A stretch of 64,000 nucleotides of DNA from Denitrobacterium detoxificans (GTDB lineage Bacteria; Actinomycetota; Coriobacteriia; Coriobacteriales; Eggerthellaceae): NCBI RefSeq assembly GCF_015062615.1, contig NZ_SUUH01000008.1, positions 1 through 64,000 on the forward strand, read 5' to 3'. Position 1 is the stretch's first letter, and the number at the start of each line of letters is the position of its first letter. Below the pieces are notes generated by a model. The model did not search any database and was not told the DNA's origin. It saw only the letters and a list, made by a program, of their open reading frames with translations. Below, piece after piece: positions 23,657 through 32,319 of the stretch. A program made the position numbers and the translations under genes.

Positions 23657-24832
23657 CTAGTTCAGCGCGATCTTGTAGATCTCGCGGGCGTCGTCCATGG
23701 TCAGCTTCATGAAGCTGCCGAACACCTCGCCCTTGTTCGCGCGCAGCGTGGGGATCATCTTCTCGATGTCTTCTTCGTGAACGCCCAGCTCATCGAGCGT
23801 GGTGGGCATGCCCAGACTGGCGAAGAACGCGCGCGTGGCATCGATGGCGTTGTAGGCATCGGCGTCGACATCGCCCGTGGGTACCAGGCCGAACACTTCG
23901 GCGCCGTACTGGATGAAGCGCTGCGGATTCTCGCTGTACACGTATTCCATCCAGGCGGGGAACATGACGGCCAGGCCAGCGCCATGCGTGATGCTGGTGT
24001 TCAGCGCGGAAAGCTCGTGCTCCAGGCCGTGGGTAGCCCAGTCTTCGTGACGGCCCATGCCCGCAAGACCCTGATGGCACAGCATGCCAGCCCACATGAT
24101 GTTCGCGCGGGCGTCGTAGTTTTCCGGGTCTACCAGCACGCGGGGCGCTTCGGCGCGAATGGTCTTCATGAGCGACATGTTCAGGTTGTCGGTGACGGGC
24201 ACGTTGCCCACGTCATCGAAGAAACGTTCCAGCAGGTGGCAGTACATATCGGTAATACCTGCAGCCGTCTGGTACGCGGGGAGCGTAAACGTGAGCTCGG
24301 GGTTCATGAAGGCAATCTTGGGACGCATCTCGTTGCGACCATAGCCCGTCTTGCGGCCCAGCTCGTCGTTGCTGATGACGCTGTTCTTGGAGCCTTCGCT
24401 ACCTGCGGCGGGGATGGTGAGCACCACGGCGATGGGCAGCACGCCCTCGGGGTCCTGCTTCGTCTCGTAGAAGTCCCACACGTCGCCGTCGTAGCAGGCG
24501 CCCAGCGCCGTTGCCTTGGCGGAGTCGATGACCGAGCCACCGCCCACGGCGAGCACCCAGTCGATACCCTGCTCCTTGCAGATGGCAACGCCTTCGCGCA
24601 CGAGCCCGATTTCCGGGTTGGCGCGCACGCCGCCCAGTTCCACGAATTCAACGCCAGCTGCGGAAAGCGACGCTTCGACGCGATCGATCAAGCCGCTCTT
24701 GCGGGCGCTCTGGCCGCCAAACGTGAGCAGCACCTTCTTCGCGCCGCGCTCCGCCAGCATGGGGCCAACCTTTTCTTCCGCGGCCTTGCCGAAGACGAAA
24801 TGGGTGGGGGAGACGAATTCGAAGTTTTCCAT
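23657..24832 (-). CDS. Iron-containing alcohol dehydrogenase, BdhA/YqhD type, 391 aa
   Basis: NAD(P)H-dependent aldehyde reductase of the group III alcohol dehydrogenases. The nucleotide-binding GGGSVIDSAKA is present. Metal ligands are visible as an Asp and a His in GITDMYCHLLERF and two His in GMGRHEDWATHGLEHELS and NTSITHGAGLAV. Residues 1-20 (ENFEFVSPTHFVFGKAAEE) match the family start. ATG 24832 has AAGGAA directly upstream; an ATG five codons earlier has no ribosome site. It may detoxify aldehydes or run fermentation to alcohols. Confidence 0.92.
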   Translation of the reverse strand: MENFEFVSPTHFVFGKAAEEKVGPMLAERGAKKVLLTFGGQSARKSGLIDRVEASLSAAGVEFVELGGVRANPEIGLVREGVAICKEQGIDWVLAVGGGSVIDSAKATALGACYDGDVWDFYETKQDPEGVLPIAVVLTIPAAGSEGSKNSVISNDELGRKTGYGRNEMRPKIAFMNPELTFTLPAYQTAAGITDMYCHLLERFFDDVGNVPVTDNLNMSLMKTIRAEAPRVLVDPENYDARANIMWAGMLCHQGLAGMGRHEDWATHGLEHELSALNTSITHGAGLAVMFPAWMEYVYSENPQRFIQYGAEVFGLVPTGDVDADAYNAIDATRAFFASLGMPTTLDELGVHEEDIEKMIPTLRANKGEVFGSFMKLTMDDAREIYKIALN

Positions 24833-24970
24833 ACGTTTCCTTTCCATGAGGTTTGCGTATCAGTATAGCCGCCGCGCTTGGCGTGTCGGCTGGGTGTTGC
24901 GGTGTTGGCATATTACACTCGTTATTCGCGTTTCCCGTGCCCAGGCGACCGGCAATCTTTGGGCGGGCGG

Positions 24971-24976
24971 TATAAT
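24971..24976 (+). promoter_or_regulatory. Candidate -10 box for the large membrane protein
   Basis: Exact TATAAT at 24971-24976, 45 bases before the start codon. No convincing -35 box is present. Confidence 0.4.
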
Positions 24977-25021
24977 GCGGCTATTGCTTTCGCGAAACCA
25001 TGAGGTGCAAGAGGAGGAGCG

Positions 25022-27214
25022 TTGGTTCTCGAGGTGGTTAGGGAATGTGGCTCTAGGGTCCGTAAGCTCCCCCTTCTCTCTTTGGCGTGCGCCGTTTCCG
25101 CGCTGTTCATCGCCGTGTATATCGAGTTGTTCCACGAGGCGTGCGTCGTGTCGCGCGGGACGGCCAGCTATGGGTTGCTAGCAGGCGAAGTGACCCTGTC
25201 GGTCGTGGTACACGTGCTCGCGCTTGCCCTTATTGCGTTCGTGTTGTTCGAGGCCATCTCCCAGCAGCGCCGATTGCTCGCGTGGATCTTTCGCCATCGC
25301 GTTGCTCTCTGCATCGGAATCGTTGCGTTCTGCACGCTCGTGGGCCTGAGCGGGTCATCGCTCGCGCAGTGGGACGTGCTTACCGGAACGTCTCCGCGTG
25401 GCACGTTGCTGGGAATGTCGCGCGCCCTGCGCAGCGACGAATGGGCGGTGAACACGGTGTTCGCCGCCGCACAGCAGGGCACGGGCTTCCAGGCCTGGTC
25501 AACGGCCATCGCCGACGGCTCCGATGTCACGATGGTGTATGCCCAGCCGTGTTGGGCCCTCGCCACGCTCTTCCGTCCCTTCTTGTGGGGCTATCTTTTC
25601 TTCGGCTTCTCGCATGGCCTTGCGTTCTTCTGGTCGGCGCGTACGGCGGCGCTGTTCCTCGTGTCCCTGCAGATGGGGCTCCTTATCACGCGGGATCGTC
25701 GTGACCTGAGCTTTGCCTTTGCGCTGCTTGTTACCTTCAGCCAGAGCGTGCAATGGTGGTATGCGGTGAACGGCACGGCCGAGCTTCTCATCTTCGGGCA
25801 GGGGCTTGTTCTCGCCCTCCACCAATTCCTGGAAAGCGAGCGTCTTTCCCGCAGGTGGATGTGGGCTGCCCTGCTTGCATGGCTTATCTGCTGCTTTGCG
25901 CTCATTCTCTACCCCGCGTGGCAAGTGCCCGTTGCCTACGCATGTGGCGCGATGGGTGTGTGGCTGATCGTTCGACACGTTCGGTCGAATCGCGCCCGCC
26001 CATCCTTCCTCCGGTTCTATCTGCTGCCGTTCCTGTGCAGCATGCTGGTGTTCGCCGGCCTCGTGGGCATCGTGCTCTTCCAGGCGCAAGACGTCATTAG
26101 CGCCGTGCGATCCTCGCTGTATCCGGGTTCTCGATTCGAAACGGGCGGCGGCGTGCTTCGTTACCTGTTCGGCTGGGGCTACGGTCTCTTCACGCCCGTC
26201 GCCGAAGCTGACTTCATGCCCGCCGATGGCAGCATGAATGCATGCGAGTACGTGAGCATGTTCGGCTTGTTCCCCTTGGGGATAATCGTTGCGATCGTGC
26301 AGCTGGTACGCAAGCGCGATGGCCTGCTCATTGCGGTGCTTGTGGTGTACGCGTTTCTGGCGGCGTACGGCATCGTTGGCTTCCCCGGATGGCTCGCGCG
26401 CATCAGCCTACTCAGCAACGTCACGTTCACGCGTCTTTTGCTCGTGCTGTCGTTTCTCGATATCGTTCTGCTCATGCGTTCGCTGGCTCTTGCCGCGGAG
26501 GGGGAGGCCCCTGCGCAACCGCGTCCCTTTGCATGGGCGGTTGTTCTTGGGGCGAGTGCCCTTTTCACCGTAGTCATTGCGTTTTGCACGCTGCAGACGA
26601 TTACGGCGAACAAGCGCATGCTGTTCATGGGCTTGATGGCCTTGCTCGTCTTCGTTTGGGCCGTCGTGGTGCTTGCGATTATGTTCGCGCGTGGGCGGAA
26701 GGCTCTGCATGAGGGTGCTTGCGTAGCCGTGCTTGCCTGCGCCATTGCGCTGCCTGGCTTGTGCGTTAATCCTCTTCAGCTGGGCGTCGATTCGCTTACG
26801 GACAGCGCCATCGGCAACGTGGCATCTCAGATTCAGGAACAAGACGCGGGCACGTGGATTGCCGATGCGCCATGGCAATCGCAGCTCGTCATTGCTCAGG
26901 GCATTCCGTGTCCTACGGGCGTTTCCACCTACCCCCATATTTCATACTGGAGCACCATCGACCCTGATGGAAGCTTTGTTGATGCGTATAACCGATATGC
27001 GTGGATAGCTATTGAGGCCACGGATGGCGCGTGCGAATTCGAGACGACGCGCGCCGACTGCTTCACGGCGCGCCTTGCCCTGGCCGACGCACGTGCGCTG
27101 GGCGTGAGCTACTGGCTCACGTCTTCCGACCTGGTAGCGCTGGCGGGCTCGTCCGATGCTCCGCAGCTCGTTGGATCCGTCGAAGGGACCGACCTCAAGG
27201 TGTACAAGCTGTAG
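25022..27214 (+). CDS. Large polytopic membrane protein of unknown role, 730 aa
   Basis: About a dozen hydrophobic helices fill the first 580 residues, with a short extracytoplasmic loop rich in Trp and Asp after helix 4 (SDEWAVNTVFAAAQQGTGFQ). The last 140 residues are soluble and probably outside (DAPWQSQLVIAQGIPCPTGVSTYPH). This plan resembles GT-C glycosyltransferase-like membrane proteins (YfhO and related DUF families), which act in cell-wall glycan assembly, but catalytic residues were not identified. The start is TTG 25022 behind GAGGAGG; a GTG four codons later is possible. It reads convergently toward the thioesterase gene, whose stop is only 3 bases beyond its own. Confidence 0.78.
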   Translation: MVLEVVRECGSRVRKLPLLSLACAVSALFIAVYIELFHEACVVSRGTASYGLLAGEVTLSVVVHVLALALIAFVLFEAISQQRRLLAWIFRHRVALCIGIVAFCTLVGLSGSSLAQWDVLTGTSPRGTLLGMSRALRSDEWAVNTVFAAAQQGTGFQAWSTAIADGSDVTMVYAQPCWALATLFRPFLWGYLFFGFSHGLAFFWSARTAALFLVSLQMGLLITRDRRDLSFAFALLVTFSQSVQWWYAVNGTAELLIFGQGLVLALHQFLESERLSRRWMWAALLAWLICCFALILYPAWQVPVAYACGAMGVWLIVRHVRSNRARPSFLRFYLLPFLCSMLVFAGLVGIVLFQAQDVISAVRSSLYPGSRFETGGGVLRYLFGWGYGLFTPVAEADFMPADGSMNACEYVSMFGLFPLGIIVAIVQLVRKRDGLLIAVLVVYAFLAAYGIVGFPGWLARISLLSNVTFTRLLLVLSFLDIVLLMRSLALAAEGEAPAQPRPFAWAVVLGASALFTVVIAFCTLQTITANKRMLFMGLMALLVFVWAVVVLAIMFARGRKALHEGACVAVLACAIALPGLCVNPLQLGVDSLTDSAIGNVASQIQEQDAGTWIADAPWQSQLVIAQGIPCPTGVSTYPHISYWSTIDPDGSFVDAYNRYAWIAIEATDGACEFETTRADCFTARLALADARALGVSYWLTSSDLVALAGSSDAPQLVGSVEGTDLKVYKL

Positions 27215-27217
27215 CGC

Positions 27218-27634
27218 TTAGTCCTGAATGGGGCCCAGCAGGAACATGGTGTGGGTGGACTGAAATAGCAGCTTGCCCGTTTCCGCCTGGCGCGTGGTGA
27301 CGCGAATTACGGCGGTGGAGCGTCCCGCGTGGATGGGCTCCGTTTCCACGATGACCTTGCAGCAGGGCACGGCCTTGATGAAGTTGATGGTTGCCGTTTG
27401 GCAGACGTTGTTGAACCCAAGCGAATACGTAGCGAATCCGCAGCCAATCTCGCCGATGAAGTAGCCCATGCCTCCATGGATGCCGCCGTGGTAGTTCGAG
27501 AACGACTCGGGTACGTCTACGGTGAATCGTACGTAGCCCGGCTTGGCCACCTCGTCGATGACGATGGCGTCCTGCAGTTCCTGCTGCGGCGGAATGTTGC
27601 AGCGGAGCTTCTCGAGCAGTGTGGCGTTGTCCAT
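27218..27634 (-). CDS. PaaI-like hotdog thioesterase, 138 aa
   Basis: Hotdog-fold acyl-CoA thioesterase. The helix region HGGIHGGMGYFIGEIGCGFATYS and following strands (TATINFIKAVPCCKVIVETEPIHAG) match the PaaI/YbgC-like family. The substrate acyl-CoA is unknown. It is 23 bases downstream of the OhrR-type regulator on the same strand, suggesting co-transcription and possibly a shared response. Confidence 0.85.
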   Translation of the reverse strand: MDNATLLEKLRCNIPPQQELQDAIVIDEVAKPGYVRFTVDVPESFSNYHGGIHGGMGYFIGEIGCGFATYSLGFNNVCQTATINFIKAVPCCKVIVETEPIHAGRSTAVIRVTTRQAETGKLLFQSTHTMFLLGPIQD

Positions 27635-27657
27635 GGGGCCCTCCCAGTGCGTGGTTG

Positions 27658-28098
27658 TTATTCGTCGGAGGCGTCAAGGCCTTCCATCGTCTTGTAGAGC
27701 AGGCTGTAGAGTGTCGAGGCCTCTTCCTTGGTGAGGGGCACGCATGCCGACATTTCGCTGGGAATCTTCGCAGCTTCCTTTTCCAACGCGCGGCCCTCGG
27801 CGGTGAGCTTCACGATGACGTTGCGCTCATCGCGCTTGTCGCGCACGCGTTCTACCAGGCCCTTCGACTCGAGCTTCTTGCAAAGCGGCGTCAGCGTGCC
27901 GCTGTCGAGGTGCAGGCGTTGCCCCAACTGCTTCACCGACGCGCTTTCCTGCTCCCATAGGACCATGAGAGTGATGTACTGCGTATAGGTAATGCCCAGC
28001 TTATCGAGGTGCGGCTTGTAGTGCTTTACCACGTCGCGCGCGGCGGCATAGAGGGGGAAGCAAAGCTGATTTTCTAGTCTGAGCTGGTCGTATGCCAT
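27658..28098 (-). CDS. ohrR: OhrR-type MarR regulator, 146 aa
   Basis: MarR winged-helix repressor. The N-terminus ENQLCFPLYAAARDVVKHYKPHL carries the reactive cysteine of organic peroxide sensors of the OhrR family, and the DNA-binding region reads SVKQLGQRLHLDSGTLTPLCKKLESKGLVERVRDKRDERNV. No ohr peroxidase gene is next to it; the thioesterase downstream is the only partner in the operon. A -10 box and a palindrome just beyond it suggest self-repression. Confidence 0.88.
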   Translation of the reverse strand: MAYDQLRLENQLCFPLYAAARDVVKHYKPHLDKLGITYTQYITLMVLWEQESASVKQLGQRLHLDSGTLTPLCKKLESKGLVERVRDKRDERNVIVKLTAEGRALEKEAAKIPSEMSACVPLTKEEASTLYSLLYKTMEGLDASDE

Positions 28099-28143
28099 AA
28101 TTCACCGTGCTTCCTGAAGGTTGGGACGCGTATTGTCGTTGCG

Positions 28144-28167
28144 TTCAATGTATTTGAAGTCATTATA
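28144..28167 (-). promoter_or_regulatory. Promoter and operator of the OhrR-type gene
   Basis: On the minus strand TATAAT (28162-28167) is followed after 3 bases by the palindrome TTCAA, 5 bases, TTGAA (28144-28158), which would cover the transcription start. The -35 is weak. Confidence 0.55.
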
Positions 28168-28188
28168 AAGTACAAAATTGAATTGGTT

Positions 28189-30984
28189 CTAGAGGGTTTT
28201 CATCGAAATGTTACTTCCATTATGGCTTTTCTGCACGACAATTTGATTCTCGATACGTTCGCGCAGTTCGTCGATGTGGGAAATGATGCCCACCATACGG
28301 TCGTCGCGGCTAAGCTCGTCGAAAATGCGCAGGGCGAGTTCCAGCGTATCGGGGTCGAGCGATCCGAATCCTTCGTCGATGAACATGCAATCAAGCTGTA
28401 TGCCACCTGCTTCGCGTTGGATGACGTCGGAAAAGCCCAGGGCCAGGGATAGGGACGTGAGGAAGCTTTCGCCGCCGGAAAGCGTGTTTACATCGCGGCT
28501 GGTGCCGGTGTAGGCGTCGCGCACGTTCATGTCCAGGCCGGTCCTGCTGCGGTTGTCGGTGCTCGTGGTGCGGCGCTCGAGCGCATAGCGACCTTCCGAC
28601 ATAATGGTCAGGCGTTCGTTCGCGGCGGCGAGCACCGTTTCGAAGTAGAGGGCCTGCACGTAGGTTTCCAGGGAAAGCTTTCCGGCGCGTCCCGCGCCGT
28701 TGCCGCTTGCCAGGTCTGCCAGGCGGGCGATGGTGGCGTACTCGTTGTCGGCGTTGGCCCCACGTGCCACGAGGTCGGAAAGGGCACGAGCGATTTCCTC
28801 GTTTGTCCTGATTCGATGGCGGGTGTTCACGTAGGCGTTGCGCTGTTCCTCGATGAGCTCTTGGAGCTTTGCCGCCTGTTCGCGCAGGGGGTCGAGCGCT
28901 ATTTCCGGCTTGCCGTCAATCTGCTTGGCATAGGTTTCCATGCGTGCCTTGGCTTGGTCGAATGCTTCCTTGCGCGTGCGGTAATCCGCTTTGGCGCGCT
29001 CATAGCGCTTCGTTTCCTCGGCTAGGTCATCCGCGAGCTGTGCGATGCTCTCCTGCGTATCCGCGATGTCGGAGCCCAGGTGGCGTTTTACCTGTTCGTC
29101 GAAGGAGACACGCTCCGTTTCGTGCGTCGCTTGAGCAGTGGTTGCGGCCGTGTGCGTCTCCTGATGCGCTTCGCGTGCCTTTGCGAGCGCGTCTTCGGCG
29201 GCGGCGAGTGCTTCACGTGCCGCGCGCTCCTTGGCTCGCAGGCTCTCGGCATGGCGATTGCTTTCCTGTGCGGCACGCAGTTCTCGTTCGGCTGCCTGCG
29301 CATGGCCCTCGATGGAGCCTGCGGCATCCTTCAGGATGGCTTCTGCTTCGTCTACAGTTGCCGGGGTGGTGCCGCATACGCGTTCTACCTGGGCCAGGAA
29401 GGCCGTTTCGGCGGCGCTGCATGCTGCGTTCGCCGCCGCCGCTTCTTGCGAAGCGCTTTGCCGGTTCGCGGCTGCCTCGTCTTTCGCTGCCTTCAGCGCG
29501 TCGACGTGCTCCTGCGTGGGCGCCCCTTCGGTGAGCGTGGCCTTGTGGGGGTGCTCGGTCGATCCACATACGGGGCATGCGTCACCTGCGGCAAGCGTGC
29601 TTGCCAAGATGCCTGCCTGCGCGGCGAGGAATGCGTCTTCAGCCTCGTCAGCGGCTTGTCGTGCGTTCTTGTATGCGGCATCTGCCAGGGAATATGCCTG
29701 CAAAGCGCGTTCTTTGGCTGCTTGCTTGCCTGCGAGCGCCTTGCATGCGCGTTGAGCTTCGCGCACGTCATGCTCCTTGCGCAGAGCGTCGTCGAGCGCA
29801 GTTTGCGCCTTCTGCACTTCGGCAGCGGCATCGGCGAGCTTGTCGACCTGCGCGCGAAGGGCCTCCGCCGTATTGCGCGCCTCTTCGCGTTCCGTTTGCG
29901 CTGTTGCCAGGCGCGCACGTGCAGCCTCTTCGGCCTTTGCCGCAGATGCGCTTTGTGCCGCCAGCGAGGCGAGCTTTTCGCTTTGCTGCGTGAACTGCGT
30001 AAGGAATTCCTCCTGCTTGGCGCGTTGAGCACTGCCCGCTTCAAGCCGTTCGTAGAGTTCCTTCGCCTTGGCGAGTGGTTCTTCGTGCTCGGCAAGGTAG
30101 GCTTGCGCTTCCGCGCATCCTCGGCGGGCGTCTTCGATGCCCTTTGCTTCGCCAAGCGTCTGGTCGACCTTCGCCTTCTCTTCGGCGAGGCGCTTGCCCT
30201 CGGCGGTTTCGGCGGCGTTGCGTTCCTTGTCGGCCTGCAGGGAACGCTCCAGCGCTTCGATGATGGTGGGGCAGAGCGGCAGGACGCGTTCTGCCGCTTG
30301 CCATGATTCCAGATCGAAGGCGGGGTCACCCTCGGCTGCGACGATGCGCTCCACGTGCGAACGGGCCTTGTCTTCCAGCGAGCCAACCTGCTTTTCCAGG
30401 GCGTTCTTTCGGTCGGAGAGCATGCTTTGCACGCGCTCGTAGAGTTGCGTGCCGAAGATGCGGCGGAAGATGTTGCCGCGCTGCTTCGTGTCGGCGGTGA
30501 GCAGCTGGCTGAAGTCGCCTTGCGCGATCATGACGATTTGGCTGAACTGATTTGCGCTGATGCCGAGTATGTCCTCGATGGCCGCGTTGACGTCGGTGGG
30601 CTTGCTGGCTAGCACGCTGCCATCGTCTTCGCAGGTAAGCTCGGCCGTTGCAGGGCGCTCGGTGAATCCGGTTCCGCGCTTCTTTGGACTTCTGTGGGGT
30701 GGCGTGCGGCGCACGGCGTACGTGTTCCCGCCGTGCGTGAAGCGCAGCTGCACGTAGGGTTCCGTGGCGGGGTCGGCAAAAGCGCTGGCCAGGGTGTTTT
30801 CCGAGCGACGTTGCCCCGATGTTTGGCCGAAGAGCGCGTATTTAATGGCGTCGAACAGCGTCGTCTTGCCGCTTCCGGTGGGGCCGCAGATGAGGAAGAT
30901 GCCGCTGTCGATCGCATCGAAGTCGATATGCTCTTCCTTGGGGTAGGGGCCGAATGCGGCCATGTCTAGTTCCAGCGGCCTCAT
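28189..30984 (-). CDS. sbcC: Exonuclease subunit SbcC, 931 aa
   Basis: SMC-like ATPase of the SbcCD nuclease, which cuts hairpins and processes DNA ends. The Walker A motif is GPTGSGKTTLFD near residue 34. Long coiled-coil arms flank a central zinc hook (GDACPVCGSTEHPHK). The C-terminal half has the signature and Walker B (TLSGGESFLTSLSLALGF, then LDCMFIDEGFGSLD). Length is typical. It overlaps sbcD by 4 bases. Hairpin-cleaving activity is noteworthy in a genome rich in inverted repeats. Confidence 0.96.
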   Translation of the reverse strand: MRPLELDMAAFGPYPKEEHIDFDAIDSGIFLICGPTGSGKTTLFDAIKYALFGQTSGQRRSENTLASAFADPATEPYVQLRFTHGGNTYAVRRTPPHRSPKKRGTGFTERPATAELTCEDDGSVLASKPTDVNAAIEDILGISANQFSQIVMIAQGDFSQLLTADTKQRGNIFRRIFGTQLYERVQSMLSDRKNALEKQVGSLEDKARSHVERIVAAEGDPAFDLESWQAAERVLPLCPTIIEALERSLQADKERNAAETAEGKRLAEEKAKVDQTLGEAKGIEDARRGCAEAQAYLAEHEEPLAKAKELYERLEAGSAQRAKQEEFLTQFTQQSEKLASLAAQSASAAKAEEAARARLATAQTEREEARNTAEALRAQVDKLADAAAEVQKAQTALDDALRKEHDVREAQRACKALAGKQAAKERALQAYSLADAAYKNARQAADEAEDAFLAAQAGILASTLAAGDACPVCGSTEHPHKATLTEGAPTQEHVDALKAAKDEAAANRQSASQEAAAANAACSAAETAFLAQVERVCGTTPATVDEAEAILKDAAGSIEGHAQAAERELRAAQESNRHAESLRAKERAAREALAAAEDALAKAREAHQETHTAATTAQATHETERVSFDEQVKRHLGSDIADTQESIAQLADDLAEETKRYERAKADYRTRKEAFDQAKARMETYAKQIDGKPEIALDPLREQAAKLQELIEEQRNAYVNTRHRIRTNEEIARALSDLVARGANADNEYATIARLADLASGNGAGRAGKLSLETYVQALYFETVLAAANERLTIMSEGRYALERRTTSTDNRSRTGLDMNVRDAYTGTSRDVNTLSGGESFLTSLSLALGFSDVIQREAGGIQLDCMFIDEGFGSLDPDTLELALRIFDELSRDDRMVGIISHIDELRERIENQIVVQKSHNGSNISMKTL

Positions 30985-32144
30985 TGGGCGCCCCCTTCCT
31001 CTTCCTGGCGTGCTTCCTCGATGATGACGTGCAGCAACTCGCGTTGCTGTTCCGAAAGCGCTTCGCCGGCCTGCTGTTCGTAGTAGTCGCTCACGACCGA
31101 AAGGGGATCGCGTTTCCGCACGTTATGCGCTACTTCCTGTGTATCGCCAGTGAATGCCTGAGCATCGTGTGCGAAGTCGAGTTGCATGACGTTCGGGTAG
31201 AATTCGCGCACCTTCGCCATGGCATCCATGAGCGCCTCGTCTTCGAGCGTGATGTGCAGGTAGTCATCTGCGTGTGCGTCGGTCTGCGCGGCCGCTCGCA
31301 GGTCCTCGAATGTTCCGCGTACTTCGCGAAGGGTTCGCTCCTCGGGAAGTGGCACGCTGGTGACCTGCGCATTTCCGGATTCGTCGATGTCCACGATGTC
31401 CACGTGCTTTTGTCTGCCTGCTTCGGAAAACGAATACGGATACAGGCTTCCGCTGTAGCGCACGGTATCGCGACGTACGCGTTGCGGTCCGTGAATATGG
31501 CCCAGCGCCACGTAGTCGAACGCATCGAACACGCGCGCCTCCACGCTGTCGAGCCCGCCAACCACGATGGTTTCCGATTCGCACGTTTCGGGCTTGGTTT
31601 CGCCGTCCACCACGAATTGGTGCGCTACCAGCACATTTGCTGCATCGTCGCGCAGTGGCTGATGGTGCGCGGCGCATGCCAGCGCATCGGTGTAGCTGCT
31701 AATGCGCTCCGCTTCTTCGGGATAGGCTGCGCGCACGTGCACGGGGCGCACGAAGGGGATCAGGTGAAAGCGCGCTGCGCCCGTGGCGGAATCCAGGTCG
31801 ATGAATTGCGGCTCGCCCGAAAAGGGCTGGGCAATGCATACGCGTTCGGCGCTCATGAAACGGGCGCCAAAGGCCAGGCGTTCGGCGCTGTCATGGTTTC
31901 CTGCGATCATGATGACGGTGATGCCCGCATCGGTTGCCTGTTCCAGGAAGTGCTCGAGAGCTCCAAGTGCCCAGGTGGGAGGCACGGGCTTGTCGTATAC
32001 GTCGCCCGCCACCACGATGGCATCAACGCGTTTTTCGCATGCGATGCGCACGATATGCTCCAGTGCGCGTTCCTGCTCTTCCTTCAGCGAAAAGCCGCGA
32101 ACGCGTTTGCCTATGTGCAGGTCTGCGGTGTGCAGGAATCTCAT
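30981..32144 (-). CDS. sbcD: Exonuclease subunit SbcD, 387 aa
   Basis: Mn-dependent phosphoesterase partner of SbcC. All metallophosphatase motifs are present: HTADLHIGKR, VAGDVYDK, IAGNHDSAERL, and YVALGHIHGPQ. The start ATG follows GAGGTGA. It is first in the two-gene operon, with its stop overlapping the sbcC start. Confidence 0.96.
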   Translation of the reverse strand: MRFLHTADLHIGKRVRGFSLKEEQERALEHIVRIACEKRVDAIVVAGDVYDKPVPPTWALGALEHFLEQATDAGITVIMIAGNHDSAERLAFGARFMSAERVCIAQPFSGEPQFIDLDSATGAARFHLIPFVRPVHVRAAYPEEAERISSYTDALACAAHHQPLRDDAANVLVAHQFVVDGETKPETCESETIVVGGLDSVEARVFDAFDYVALGHIHGPQRVRRDTVRYSGSLYPYSFSEAGRQKHVDIVDIDESGNAQVTSVPLPEERTLREVRGTFEDLRAAAQTDAHADDYLHITLEDEALMDAMAKVREFYPNVMQLDFAHDAQAFTGDTQEVAHNVRKRDPLSVVSDYYEQQAGEALSEQQRELLHVIIEEARQEEEGGAQ

Positions 32145-32245
32145 GGGTCACCTCGATAGTTGTGTCGAGCCTCCATTATGCCATGTGAAAGATGGCGATT
32201 CGGTTGCAGAGTTCTGCTGGCGTCATCTGCGATGCTATGCCTTTC

Positions 32246-32251
32246 TATAAT
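32246..32251 (+). promoter_or_regulatory. Candidate -10 box of the ABC transporter gene
   Basis: Exact TATAAT at 32246-32251, about 70 bases before the chosen start. The -35 region is poor. Confidence 0.4.
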
Positions 32252-32319
32252 GAGTGCCCATATATTGTCTAGTGTGCGATTGAATAGAGCACATGCGGTC
32301 TAGGATGGGTTGGTATCGC

